Under the pieces are notes generated by a model. That model was not told the DNA's origin. It saw nothing but the letters and a program-made list of their open reading frames with translations, and did not search any database. Shown here piece after piece: positions 31,596 through 43,580 of a stretch of 64,000 nt of DNA (position 1 is its first letter; each line of letters begins with the position of its first letter). Source of the DNA: Endomychus coccineus (lineage: Eukaryota; Arthropoda; Insecta; Coleoptera; Endomychidae). The stretch is taken from contig OY294067.1 of assembly GCA_958510875.1 (NCBI GenBank), positions 250,867,736 through 250,931,735 on the forward strand. The letters are read 5' to 3'. A program made the position numbers and the translations under genes.

Positions 31596-31850
31596 ATGTT
31601 CCTAATTTCAAGATGTTTTGCGAAGGCGGGATTCTTAGATGTGGACATTTTCGACGAGGAAGACGAGATTCCATTGGCCCAACTATTCCCTGCATTAACC
31701 ATCATGAATGGAGTTAGTGTAGAGAACCACGCATCTATTGACCAAAGTGTATTTACTGAAAACCCCAGTTTCGGAGTTCAAGAAATATAGACTGGTGAAA
31801 TAGATTCTGACACTGAAAATGAAAAACCTGAAACTCGCACATGAAGCACT
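31596..31850 (+). pseudogene. Possible pogo/Tigger-like transposase C-terminal scrap
   Basis: The frame MFLISRCFAKAGFLDVDIFD then EEDEIPLAQLFPAL recalls the NCF-KAGF segment followed by an acidic tail seen near the end of pogo/Tigger transposases. It is short, its catalytic region is missing and the match is from memory of the family, so confidence is low. Confidence 0.4.
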
Positions 31851-31859
31851 AAATAAAGA

Positions 31860-32997
31860 TTTGTGACATTTTTAAAAGCTTATCCATATTCAAAAGTTTT
31901 GTTCAATAACGATAAAGCTAAACTTGCCTCAAAAGTTGTTCAAAATTATCAAAATGTGAGAGTAAAGCTTTTGGAATGAAACTAAAAAACCTGAAACAAA
32001 TATCACTGGAGAAAACTTTCAAAACAGTATAAGCATTCGCATATCTATATGTGATAAATAACTTACAATAAATAAATGTTGATTTTCTCGTTGACCCAGT
32101 CGTCTTAATTTATAATTTTTTTTATATATTCATCATAGCAGCATGTTTCTATGGTGCCGTAAGTCTTTAATCCACTGTAATATAATTATTATTTTCCAAC
32201 GAACGTAAATAAAACCTCATCCTTTCCCACCATCTCAATAACGGTCTCCACTCTATAGAGGCCACTTTTTCAGTTCACATTTGTGGCTGCTATTTAATAG
32301 TTTCACTAACGTTTTTGTTATAAGTATTTAGTTTCCATCATGAATTGTCGAACTACAGATTCATATTGTATATATATGATTGACCACGAAAGGATTTTAG
32401 ATGTTGGCCACAACTCTTAGCACCATTGTAACAGACCTTTTCTTGGTTCTACTGGTATTTATAGAAAATTTTCGCCACATGAGCAAAAGAAGCAGGTACA
32501 TATCGAAATCGAACGTAATTATAATGATATATTAAATTTGTTCCATATTTGAGTTCACTGATAATCTGATAACAATTTACAATTTCATGAAATTTATTTT
32601 CTCAATGCATTACTACTCCGGAATCATCAATCCAATTTTCAAAGAATTTTCACGCTGCATTTCATTCTGAATGATTCTTTCGGTGGGACATCCATCTTCT
32701 GGTAGAAGTCGCTTGGAACACATGGTGCTCTTACATTTCCAAATGAAGTTACTATACCTCTGGCGGAGATGGTCGAATAGTGACATCGTCGTCCTACTCG
32801 TTCCACTCATAAGCTCATGAGAGAGCGAAACAGCTGTATGGGACTGATAGACGTGTTGTCACTGTTCAAACTAGGAAAATCTCATAATTTCACATGTTCT
32901 GAAACGGATGTGAAACGGCAGCCCATCTATGCTGGGCGCCAGTGAAACGGACCCGCTAGGGTCGGTTTATACTGACCCAACTAGCTCAATTTGTATT
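31860..32997. other. No supported gene
   Basis: A 65-residue minus frame (32613-32810) is not recognised. ACGTGTTGTCACTGTTCAA near 32850 recurs at 48765-48785, a hint of a shared old repeat. Confidence 0.35.
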
Positions 32998-33680
32998 AAT
33001 TAATCTCAGGGCTCGTAGTGAAACGCGCCTTGTGATTCTAGACTGGTGAATTGCTTGAGCGCCAATTGCTTAAAGAAAAACTAAAAAAATAAATGAATTC
33101 ACAGCCTAGAATACAAGCACCACGAGATGGTTTATTAGTTGATGGAAATTAGAAAAACAATACAAGTTCAACTTAACAATTTGATTTATTCCAGATGGAA
33201 TTTGGTGTTTAACAAAAATAAATTTACAGTTTATATAATGAATTAATTTATAAAAAAATGAATTTTGAAGTATAACAATTACAAAATTAAATCAATTTGT
33301 ATATAAAGAATTTAGAGTAAATAATTATAAAATTAACTCAATTTCTTAATTGAAAGAATGGATAGTTAAAAAGTAAAGAGACCACGAATGGCTCTAAAAA
33401 ATCTAGCGAAATACAATTTTGGTGAACAACAAAATCAGAAAATGAAATAATGGTCACTCAACAAGAAAATGTTACCCTCCTTGGAACTCGTAGGAACTGG
33501 AAGCTGGTCCTGTCAGGAAAGTCACTAAACCGTCTTGGAGTGAAGGGGTGAGGAACCTCAGACGTTCAAACCCTGTAATGTCAAAGAACGAACAGTAGCT
33601 GACTTGAGATCAAAGGACAAGTAACACCGTCGGCCGGAATAACCAAATGATTCCACCTCCGATAATGTTATCTTCTCCAA
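32998..33680. repeat. Unclassified diverged repeat family, copy 1
   Basis: Starts at CAGGGCTCGTA-GAAACG, followed by GAGCGCCAA, ATTTATT/TATTTCT-TGG and a GTTACC-TCCTTG-AACT block, in the same order as 42903-43580. Identity is roughly two thirds. No coding frame and no clear ends on the right. Class unknown; a decayed LTR or DNA element is possible. Confidence 0.6.
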
Positions 33681-35925
33681 TATGTAAAACACTATTACAA
33701 AATTGATATCTTGAAGAGATATCAATTTAGACAAAAATATAATTTAATCTGCAAGAATTATATAATTACAAGAATTACTTAAATTTAAACAATAAATAAT
33801 ATGTGACTGAACTAACGATACAAAAAATGAGATAGAAAGAAAAATAATCAAATTGTGATTTGAAAGGAAATAACCAAAACGTTGAATTTGCTAGTTAGCA
33901 CAAATCTAGAAACTTGAATTGATTTGCATCGAATTGATGTATTACTCTACTCTGAAATCACGCGAACGCAGCAGTCCTGATAATTAAAAATTCAATAAGC
34001 AATAATTGAATAATACCTTGTGATAATTCCATATACTATTTATAGCACGATGCAGTCGAAGACAGCTCTGAATACTACGTATCAGATTTACAAAATGGCG
34101 ACTCTTACGAATCACAAAAAAATAGCATGTGCCAATGCGGAATTAAACTGACAAGGACTACAGAAATATTATCATGAGAACCTGCCTACATTCCGATAGA
34201 TTATTCTCCTACAAGAGTTACAACAATCAATGCTGTGATGGAAATGATATTCTTTGAAATATGCTATCCGCAAAATGATCGGGTGTGCCCCCAGGCAAAT
34301 CGAGATAAAAAATCCGCCGAAATACTATCACAATCAGGCTTTGTACATCCAGACGTTTAATAACAAATCTAAATAAAATTAAATAGCCTGATGTGAATAA
34401 TATTTCGGAAGCAAAATTAAGAAAATGTATTTAACGACAATGAGTTACAAAATCTCGACTTACCCAGGCAAAGGAACACACCACAATGCCTTCTCTTCGA
34501 CTTCCGTTATTCTACCTCCCGCCTCGCGATATTTAGTGACATCTCACATCAGGAATGGTAGTTTCAATAATCTATGTTTTATTGACCGGCAGATATCTTT
34601 AAATATCATATGACAAGTTTCCTAGCCGACAAGAATTCTACTCTGTTCTTCAAAGAGTTCTATATATAATCACGTAACGCAGCCCGTTACAGTTCTGAGT
34701 GTTACTTGATAAATAAATGTATTGTTTTCTTCCATTTATTCTGTGTGATTCAATATCTGTTCCAGAGGGTTAGTTCAAGAATTATTTACAACAGATTAGT
34801 AGAATCCAAATGACTAAAGTCACTCATTTATTCCTTAGGAAGGCAATCTAAATAAAGGGTTGCAGAGAAGTAATTTTCATCTGGAATAAAACTGTTATTT
34901 CTGGATCAGACAATCATAGTCAACAAAGAAATTTTAATAGCTAAATGATTAAAATTGAACACTTTTGTAGAAAAGGCGCTCAGAAACGACCACGCAAATG
35001 GAATGACGGTGATAACTTTTCCCATCAGCCGGTCAAGTGTTGAGTCTAACCGTCAAGAGGTTATAGGTTTAATAAACCTGTGGGTAGTCTTTTTATAGCT
35101 TTCGTAGAAATAATGTACTTCATTTTGGCGTATAGTATGCTGTCGAGATTTTCTATACTGGAAAATATTCACGGAGATTTATTTCGTGCTATTGAACCAT
35201 GAATAATTTATTGCAGTTTATAGTGGCTGGGATTTCTGCATTTTACTGTTTTGAATGCTTACATTTGAATATATATCACCATGGGATGCAGGTTAAAGGG
35301 ATATATTATACCTATTCCTTCTACTCCATTGCCATTTGACAATATATATTTAACACCTTGAGTAATATTTTATTCATACAGTTTAGTGATCAAATCACTC
35401 AGTTAATAATTCCTTTCTTCCGTTCAGCATATCCGATATCCATATGAGTGTCCAGGGATAGATTTATAATTCATTTAGGCATCGATGCCAAGTGTTTGAA
35501 TGAATATTCAAGCCCTCTTAGTAACATCGATTCGGAATGCAACATAATTCATCAAAATATTTGTCTGAGGCAACTGAAAAATTGTGGAAGGTAACATCCT
35601 TGGGATGAAACCAACGGACCATATTACTCTCAAGTAGTCTTCCATTTATAACTTCGAGGTAATCATATAGATCCGAAGTGAGTGAACAGACGATAACATC
35701 TGGGGCAAACCAGTCGAGGAGACCTGACATATAGACCAGTTCAAGACTCTTACTGAAATATACAGATGTCGATGAAATGTAGAGAACTCTGGTACAAAAA
35801 ATAACGATTGCTCATTGGCAGAGAATCACTACTTGGAGTTACAAAAGCAGCTCCTCCTAGGATGCATACGGGACTAGTTCAGACAAGAGAGTGCTGGAAT
35901 ACAGCTCTTCTCTTACACCACGGGG
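33681..35925. other. No supported gene
   Basis: A+T-rich. A weak continuation of the preceding repeat may run to ~34.3 kb. An AATAAA-containing stretch (34650-34790) looks like an LTR end but has no partner. The 70-residue minus frame at 35518-35730 is not recognised. Confidence 0.35.
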
Positions 35926-36265
35926 AAAAATGTATTAAAGATACGCCGGATAACAGAACTGAAGAACTAGTCAATATGAGTAGGAACCAGCTCCATACGA
36001 TAAACAAATCTCCTTACTGGTCAAGGCCCTGTTTGAAATGGGACAAAGGGAAGGAAATTGCGTAACATATATTGTCAGAATCCGAAGCATAAGATCGCAA
36101 AAGACAAGCAATATTCGGGGTGCCTGAAGAGTATGACAGCTTACCGGTAAAGAACCTGTCCAGGCTAATTCAGAGGACTAGAGTTACATATTGGGTATAA
36201 GCAAATTATCCAACTGGACAAAAACCAAAAACCCCCCGAGTGTCTAAGATGTGGCTGCTGAAGGG
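35926..36265 (+). pseudogene. LINE RNase H-adjacent C-terminal remnant
   Basis: The frame ends EELVNMSRNQLHTINKSPYW, a decayed form of the LSRNQLR-L-GLLTGH segment, and a frameshift later PECLRCGC matches the C-RCG zinc-binding tail. Similar in kind to 14.04-14.40 kb. Confidence 0.5.
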
Positions 36266-36489
36266 ACCAACTCCAAGGTAAAAAAATACACATTTCTACC
36301 ACATCCCTGAATATTTGGATATTTATCAGATATATAGAATAATTAGCATAAACAAATGTTTTAGTACATGGTTTTTTCGGTCTCGAGGAGGAAAAGATCT
36401 TTCATCAAGAATAAATCGGTGGAATATTATTGGTTTAATGAACAAAATCTGACATAAGTTACCTGCTGTCTAAGCTTCGAATGAAGGAT

Positions 36490-36690
36490 ATGTGGCTGTA
36501 ATACTCATGTGCTACTGATATTCGAGATGTTCTCTCCATGTCAGTTGTGAGTGTAGGATTAGTCCCTGAAACTTCACCAACCCCTTAATTTGCAGGACCC
36601 TGCCAGAGAAAGAAATCTCGAACACTACGTCTAGATTGCGTTTCCCGCTAAACTGTACGATTTTCGTCTTATCAGGGGTGAACTATGTTG
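36490..36690 (-). pseudogene. LINE reverse transcriptase fragment
   Basis: The minus strand reads in one frame PDKTKIVQFSGKRNLDVVFE, then SFSGRVLQIKGLVKFQGLIL and HSQLTWREHLEY. This is the N-KT--F...KFLG--D--L-W--H block just after the catalytic YADD of LINE reverse transcriptases. The catalytic part itself is not present. Confidence 0.65.
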
Positions 36691-36864
36691 AGCAACGTGT
36701 TTTGCACTTGCACAGTCTCTCAAGGTGCCACCAGAAGGTGACACCAACTAAGTCGTAGGTTTAGGCTTGAGCGCAAAACCCTGCCTCTTCCAACTCCTCA
36801 AACAGTCATCTCTCACCTGTTCGAATTAAAATTGGAGTAAATATAAAATGTAGTTAGAATCTCG

Positions 36865-39070
36865 TAATCTAAAATCTTAGAATTTGGGATTGAATTGGAC
36901 TGAATGAAAATAATTATTCATAATATATATTATAAATAATCATACACAGACCTCATATTATGATAAATGTAATTATATTGACATGTATTTAACACATTAT
37001 GTGACATTGCATTTGTGCTTTAACCTCGAATTGTACTAATTGTAATTCTTATGTCATATTTTTTTCATTACACATTGATGGTACTAGATGATAAATACGT
37101 ATAATGTAGTACCTTCATTTTACACCTACAAGTGTTAACTTAGATGTAGACTATATCTGAAATTTTATAAATTAATTTTAATTTGATTATTTGCCGTGGC
37201 ACTTTCCTCTTGTTAGTTGTTCAATGAACTGGTGTTCCAGAATTATTTAGGTATATCTATGCTCACTTAGCATTTGTAAAAGGCTTATATAATTTCGGTA
37301 TCGACTGTACACATGTCGAGACATTAGAGAACGCCTAGCAGAAGAATTCTCTGATTCTAACAATTCCTGCCGTTGACCCTCTGGTAATTTTGGTCATGTG
37401 AATGCTGAGTATGTAAATTCGCTCTTCTCCTTCCTGACCCTTTCCTCGTCCATGATATTTCCCTAAAGCCTTTCTCTACATAGGAGAAAATATAATGCGT
37501 GACCTCAACCCTTATAATTTTCTGTCGGATCTTGTTATGAATTGTTACGTATTCTCAGATATAGGTAACTTGTAACATTATGTGGATAATAGGGAAGCAT
37601 ATATTCAAGAATATAGATTATATCCCTTGGTTATGTTTGTGCTCAAAGAACACTGGTTGACTATGTTCTGATTTTATATTTGAAGCCTATGGATGTCTAA
37701 ATGATTATGTACTACTGGATAAATAGGAAAAATATAGTATAAGACGCCCAGACTCAAAATGGTGCTAATCCTATATCAAGCCGAACATAACTAATAGAAA
37801 TTACCAAAAACAACAGGTCAGCTAAATCCAAGTTATAAACAATGAGAAAAGTTAGTGACTTGTTGTTCTACTTCATTAACAAACCATATCAGCTTGATAC
37901 ATTACATAAACTTACTGATCAATGGTTTACTCTATCGAGAGATTATATAGTTACCACAAACTTGATATTGAAAAAAATAAATACATGGTTTATCATGAAT
38001 CAATCAGCTCCTAATACAGACAAAACAAATGTAGAATTATTCATGATAAAACCCTTTGACTCCATATTAACGAAGTCAAATTAGATAGTAGCTTAAAAAA
38101 TTGACAAGTCATTCGAACTGAGGACACCATATTAGTAATCTGAATAGAAAATTAGACAGCTCTTGTTACACAATAAGAGTTCCAAATACTTATACGCAAA
38201 AGTCCTAAAAATACTATATCACGCAAATATTGAAATCTTAGAATTTGGGATTGAATTGGACTGAATGAAAATAATTATTCATAATATGTATTATAAATAA
38301 TCATACACAGACCTCATATTATAATAAATGTAATTATATAATTATATTGACATATATTTAACACATTATGTGACAACGTATTTGTGCGTTAACCCCGAAT
38401 TGTACTAATTGTAATTTTAATTTCATCTTTTTTCATGATACATTGATGGTACTAGATGATAAATACGTATAATGTAGTACTTTCATTTTACACATACAAG
38501 TAAGCTTAAAATGGTGCTAATTCAAGTCAAACATAACTAGGAGAAATTACCAAAAACAACAGGTCAGCTAAATCTAAGCTACAAACAATAATAACAGGGA
38601 TACCTCAAGGCACTATTGTAGAGCCGATTTAATTTATAATCTATGATAGTGACTTGTTGTACTACTCCATTAATAAACCATATCAGCCTAATAAATTAGG
38701 TGGATGACACAAACTTACTGATCAATGGTTTACTCTATCTCGAGATTATAGTTACCACAAACTTAATATTGAAAAAAATAGATACATGGTTTATCATGAA
38801 TCAACCAGCTCCTAATACAGACAACAAATGTAGCACTATTCAGGATAAAACCCTTAGACTCCATATACCCATGAGACATCATATTACCGAAGTTAAGCAA
38901 TTATAAAGTCAAATTAGATAGTAGCTTACAAAATTGACAAGTCATTCGAACTGAGGACATCATATTAGTAATCTGAGTAGAAAATTAGACAGCTCCTGTT
39001 ACACAATAATAGTTCTAAATACTTACGCGCAAAAGTCCTAAAAATACTATACCACGCAAATATTCAAATC
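36865..39070 (+). repeat. Tandemly duplicated LINE fragment (units 36865-38235 and 38236-39070)
   Basis: Both units begin AAATCTTAGAATTTGGGATT and end TATxxCACGCAAATATT. Unit 1 has an extra ~620 bp (37132-37755) missing from unit 2. In the coding part, unit 2 retains a degenerate GIPQGTIVEPI followed by SDLLYYSINKPYQ, the PQGS and adjacent reverse transcriptase motifs; unit 1 has KVSDLLFYFINKPYQL. Both carry a LTDQWFTLSRDY block with stops around it. Identity is about 90% in shared parts. Confidence 0.75.
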
Positions 39071-40035
39071 CCTTCTAAGGAACGGAGTGATTTACTTTGG
39101 TAGCTGTACTAATATACAACACCTTTTTATTCAACAAAAACGCACTCACATTAAGCGTGCGAGGTGCTCTAGTTCAATCTCCCACAATACATTGCCTGAA
39201 TCAATGAAAATCAGTCGAACAAGTTAATAAAAAAAGAGTTTATGAACTACTATCTGAATTAGAGCCATACTGTATTCAAGAATACTTCAACTTAATACCA
39301 ATTCGAGTAATACATACTCATCCATCTTTTGTGACATTTATTTTCTCAAATGTTGCTCTATACTTCATTGAAATATTCACGAAATAATAAAGATTGATTA
39401 TAACTATTATTACAACTACTAAAGTTAAGCAGGTCTGTTAATCTAGATGTTCATAGTCAATTCCTGGGATTACATAACATCGCTTCCTATAATTTTGAAG
39501 AGGATGGAGAAAAGTTCTAACTTTTCATACAATTTTCGGTATAGATATAAGCTGAAATTATTGTTCATAATAGTCTCATATTAATTACAATAATTAAATT
39601 ATTATATAACGTAATTATTAGAGTAATGTTTCTTCTTGTCTAGTATATCACAGCCGGAACAACAAATTAGAGAAAATGCTTTCTCACATGTGGCACTATC
39701 ACATGATTCCTATATTTTCTAATTAAAGGGATAAGAGACATAATCGTAACTTTTCACTCCCCTTAATTGTTACTAAGAACTCGTAAGACCCGTTCACGTT
39801 GGTGAAAAACATTAAAGTTCACGATTAACTTTATTGAAACTGACGCTAGGAATGATTTGTACAATTCCGAATGTAACTGTTCTATTTCTATTAGCTGAAG
39901 AACCATATCGATATAAATTTATATTTTATTCACAATTTATTAGCCATGTAGAGTAATTACTTAATATTTAATTTTTAGAGAGGTTTCGCATGAATGAGAT
40001 AGCCACATATGACAAAAAAAAATAAATACATATTC
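39071..40035. other. Probable LINE downstream remnant, then nothing recognised
   Basis: 39071-39350 continues the LINE-like strand with heavily stopped frames; beyond it the DNA is A+T-rich without motifs. Confidence 0.35.
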
Positions 40036-41050
40036 TTGCCATACGTCCTATTGACCACAAGACAGCGATGGAGAATTGGAAAATTTGCTAAACGTTTTTA
40101 GGTTGTAGGCTTAATGAAAGTCCCCTAAATTGACAATGAAGGGTTGACCTAGTCTGTCTACCTGGAATCAATCGTGGTGGAAAAAAATACGAAATTTCCG
40201 ATGCTTACCTCCCATGGAAATATCTCGAGAAAGGAAAGCTCGCCCAGCTTTCTAAAATGTTCTAGAGTGCTCAATGCATTCTATTCTGAATTTAATGTAA
40301 GCGCTTAAGCATATGTTTGGGACATGAACTCCATAACTCCATGTAAACATTATTCCAGGACAGGCCGAATTTGTGCGTTGTTGATAATGTGGTGTTGCGG
40401 GGGGGTTAAAGTAGCTCTTGGCCCGGAATGGAAAATCAAGTTGCCGTGTCATCCCATGAGGATGGTGATACCGTGCAAGGATATTGAGAACTTCATAGAT
40501 ATAGTGTCCCTGACATCATCATATTAGGGATTGCGGGATGCGCAACCACTCCGGCAACCACCATATGTAGTGATCTATCTGAGAAAAAACTTGATAGTAC
40601 ACGACAAATTTGGAACGGCAAACCATATGACGGAAGTTTCTCAAGACCGTCTGGATGCCAAATTCGGTCAAATGTTGCTTTGGAGATATTCAATGCTACA
40701 GCTAGAGGTTCCTCATGTTTTTCAATGGATGTCTACCATATACTTGTCACGTAGGGAAGCAGGTCTCCTTCAGATCTCAGGTGATGTAAGCCATAGTCGG
40801 TTACGTTTTTGGAGCTCTTCAGTAATTGAATGAGTTCGATGGTGATTGTTTTCTCCGTTGCTTTAAAGATCACAGATAATTGTTCAATGGATCCATGATA
40901 ATTAGTATTCTTACCTTTATTTTGGAATTGATTGGACTCTAGCGTCTTCCATTCCAAGGTAAACAACCTGAAACGAACTGGTGTAGATTCCTTCAGGACA
41001 ATGGGCGGAATGTTGTCCGGTATCGAGAACAAGCAGAATTTAGGCATATG
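40036..41050 (-). pseudogene. Jockey/BS-like LINE reverse transcriptase, broken
   Basis: Minus strand in order: EKTITIELIQLLKSSKNVTD then RSEGDLLPYVTSIW (about 40850-40740), the finger region usually QYGFR-RSTGDLLAYVTHLW; then KATFDRIWHPDGLEKLPSYG (about 40680-40620), the AFDRVWH-GLL-KLPSYG motif with the first catalytic aspartate; then LSSFFSDRSLHMVVAGV and a lost PQGS motif; then RAKSYFNPPATPHYQQRTNS with the LEYC-HVWG segment in another frame. Several frameshifts and stops. The YADD box is not visible. Same family as the 5.4-6.7 kb remnant. Confidence 0.8.
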
Positions 41051-42902
41051 GTTATCGATGGTGGCGACATTAGGAAGGGCCCTTGTTGATGCAAAGTGGA
41101 AATTGTTGCAAACATTTCAGCAAATATTTGCCTTTTCCTGGTGGTATTATGTCAAGTGTGCCATCATCGTTAAATAAGGCGCAAATTCGACTAATTGATG
41201 ATTTTATCAATCTATATTCATTATATATTAGTCAGATTCAACATATCCTAAACTATGAACAAAGACGAGTTGAATGAAATAGTTAATTTCGAAATCATTC
41301 CCAATGTTTGTACCGTGAATTGATTGTTAGTCATTATCATTATTATTTGAGCAAAGACGGTGAACTATGAGCCTTCAACGATCCTTCGTTACGAAGTATT
41401 TTATCATCATTGCGAAAATTTGTTACTTGGCTTCACTAGCCTCTTCCCATGTAGGTTCCCCGTACAGATCGATTATTAAAGGGAATATCAAGGAAATAAA
41501 GATTCTAGTCTGTTAAATTAGTTTCTTATAGCCATACGGGAAAGTGTAGGGTGCAAATTGTTTCCTTTGGTACATGAAAACAATGATGTTAGGTGGAAGC
41601 CGTCTGCTCTCTTGTAGTGCTTACGGCACTTATCACCTTTACCCATTGTTAACCAAAATTAATTCTCCATAAGTTTCACAAATCGAACTGTCTTCATTGG
41701 CTTTATTTCAGCATCTCATCAATAAAGGTAAAAGAAAAACCCTCACACCTTTCCTAAATTTAAATTTGAACTTGAGCAAGTATATAATAATATAACACAC
41801 ACAAGTTTTGGCACAACATTCAAGATAACTAAAATAGGCAATAACGATAAAAAATTGAGTTGGCGTTGGAAATAACCTTCCTTTGTCTGTTTGTTTTCAT
41901 GTTGACAGATCATTTTGACAAATAATTTCCACTAAAATGGCTTATATATTGAATTTTTGGAAACGCATCGGCAATTTATTTGGAAGAATGCATAAATTGG
42001 GAATAGCTGACATGTTTGGAGGTCAAACTATCTCTCGTAGAAACTTTTATCGTACAATAGCTGATTGTGACCAAGATATACCATGTGCTATTTCAACTAA
42101 AAGTGAAAGAACCAGGAATCATACCCATGATAGGGAAGACACGTTATTGAAAAGTGCTGAGAATAGAGTGCCAATCAGAAAATTGGGACGTCAGTCACTT
42201 GTAAGGATACAGTTCCGAGGGAAGTGTCCAGGCATGTCCTAAAAGAGCGAAAACTGAAAACATACCTAAAATGTAAGGTAAACCAATTGGCCCGGATACA
42301 GCGATATTGTTGGGCATTGAGGTGAAGCCACTTTGCAACTGTGTCATTGTGATGACGCAAATCACTATAATTCAGACAATTCGGGGATTAAAGAAAACGA
42401 GTATTTTATAACAACAATATACAGGACTGCCCAGACAATGTTAACTATGCAGAAAAGGCAAATTTCGCATCCAAAATATAGGTTTGATGTGCGAGTTCCA
42501 CTGCAGGGATAACCAGGTCTTACGCAGTCTTATGTGGTACTAGTAAGGGGCAAAGCACCAGATAATGAGCGGTATATTCAAAACTGTCTAACCAAATTGG
42601 CTGATTATATTGAAAAGCATCATGCTGAACGGTGTTATGTTTTGGCCAGGCTTGTCATCATGTCATTACACACGAGAGACTCAAAATTGGTTAAACATGC
42701 ATAACATACGTAACATGTTTCTACCGAGAAAATATAACACCCTAACATACCCCAGTTACGTCCAATCGTTTTGGCCGCTACTTTTGTCTAGAAAGGTCCA
42801 CGATGGAGGATCGTAAACTCAAAATGCGGAAAACATAAAAATAGTAGGACCTACAGAAAAATCATACAGTGTCATCTACTGGACTGGTTTTGAAGAAACA
42901 GC
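41051..42902. other. No supported gene
   Basis: The longest frame, 101 residues at 41937-42242, is uncharacterised and basic at its end (RKLGRQSLVRIQF). It lacks any motif I know and no splice context supports it. Otherwise A+T-rich. Confidence 0.35.
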
Positions 42903-43580
42903 AGGGCTCGTAAAGAAACGTATCTTTCGATTCTTGATTAAACAGAACTGCCTTATTTGAGCGCCAACCGCTTTACGAAATGATACGAAAGAGTCCTCCC
43001 TCAAACAAGAATTTCCACCATTACGAGGTGGGTAAATGATGATTATATTAGAGTAAATAAAGACAAGTTCAAACTTGATAATTTGGTTTTATTTCTCTAT
43101 GGAATTATAATTGAGGACAAAATCTCCTAAACTAGAATAGAAACTTAATTCCATAAACTATCAAGAATAATAATTAAGAGAAATGAACAGTGAAACAAAT
43201 TAGAGTTCCAGTAATATGATTAAATTAAATTGAAACTTCAGGTTTAATTTTATGAAAAAAGAATAAATTTTGAATAAGATGTTGAGTTAAGGAAGTTGAA
43301 CTATAATTACGGACAGACATCATAAAATGTTGTTATTCCAACTGAAAAATGTTACCTTCCTTGAAACTTGGTTGAGCGTTGTGGAGTTGAATTTAAGCTC
43401 TCTACCAGGAATTAATTCACTACCCGACACGGGAAAAAGGAAAGAGGCGTCTTGATCGTTTAAACCCTGAAATATAGACAATGCGAGCAGTATCTTGGCC
43501 TCAAGTTCGAGGGACAAATAACGAAATCAGCAGGAACAATCAAAATAATCCTACAACTGATTATGTTATCTACCCAAAAT
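42903..43580. repeat. Unclassified diverged repeat family, copy 2
   Basis: Direct-orientation partner of 32998-33680, sharing CAGGGCTCGTA, GAGCGCCAA and the GTTACCTTCCTTGAAACT block, with many substitutions and small indels. Confidence 0.6.

Noticed and set aside
34640..34800. Solo LTR
   Set aside because: AATAAA and a promoter-like word are present, but no partner LTR, target duplication or TG...CA ends could be fixed.
41937..42242. 101-residue frame as a host gene
   Set aside because: No domain, no splice sites I can defend, and it lies among decayed repeats.
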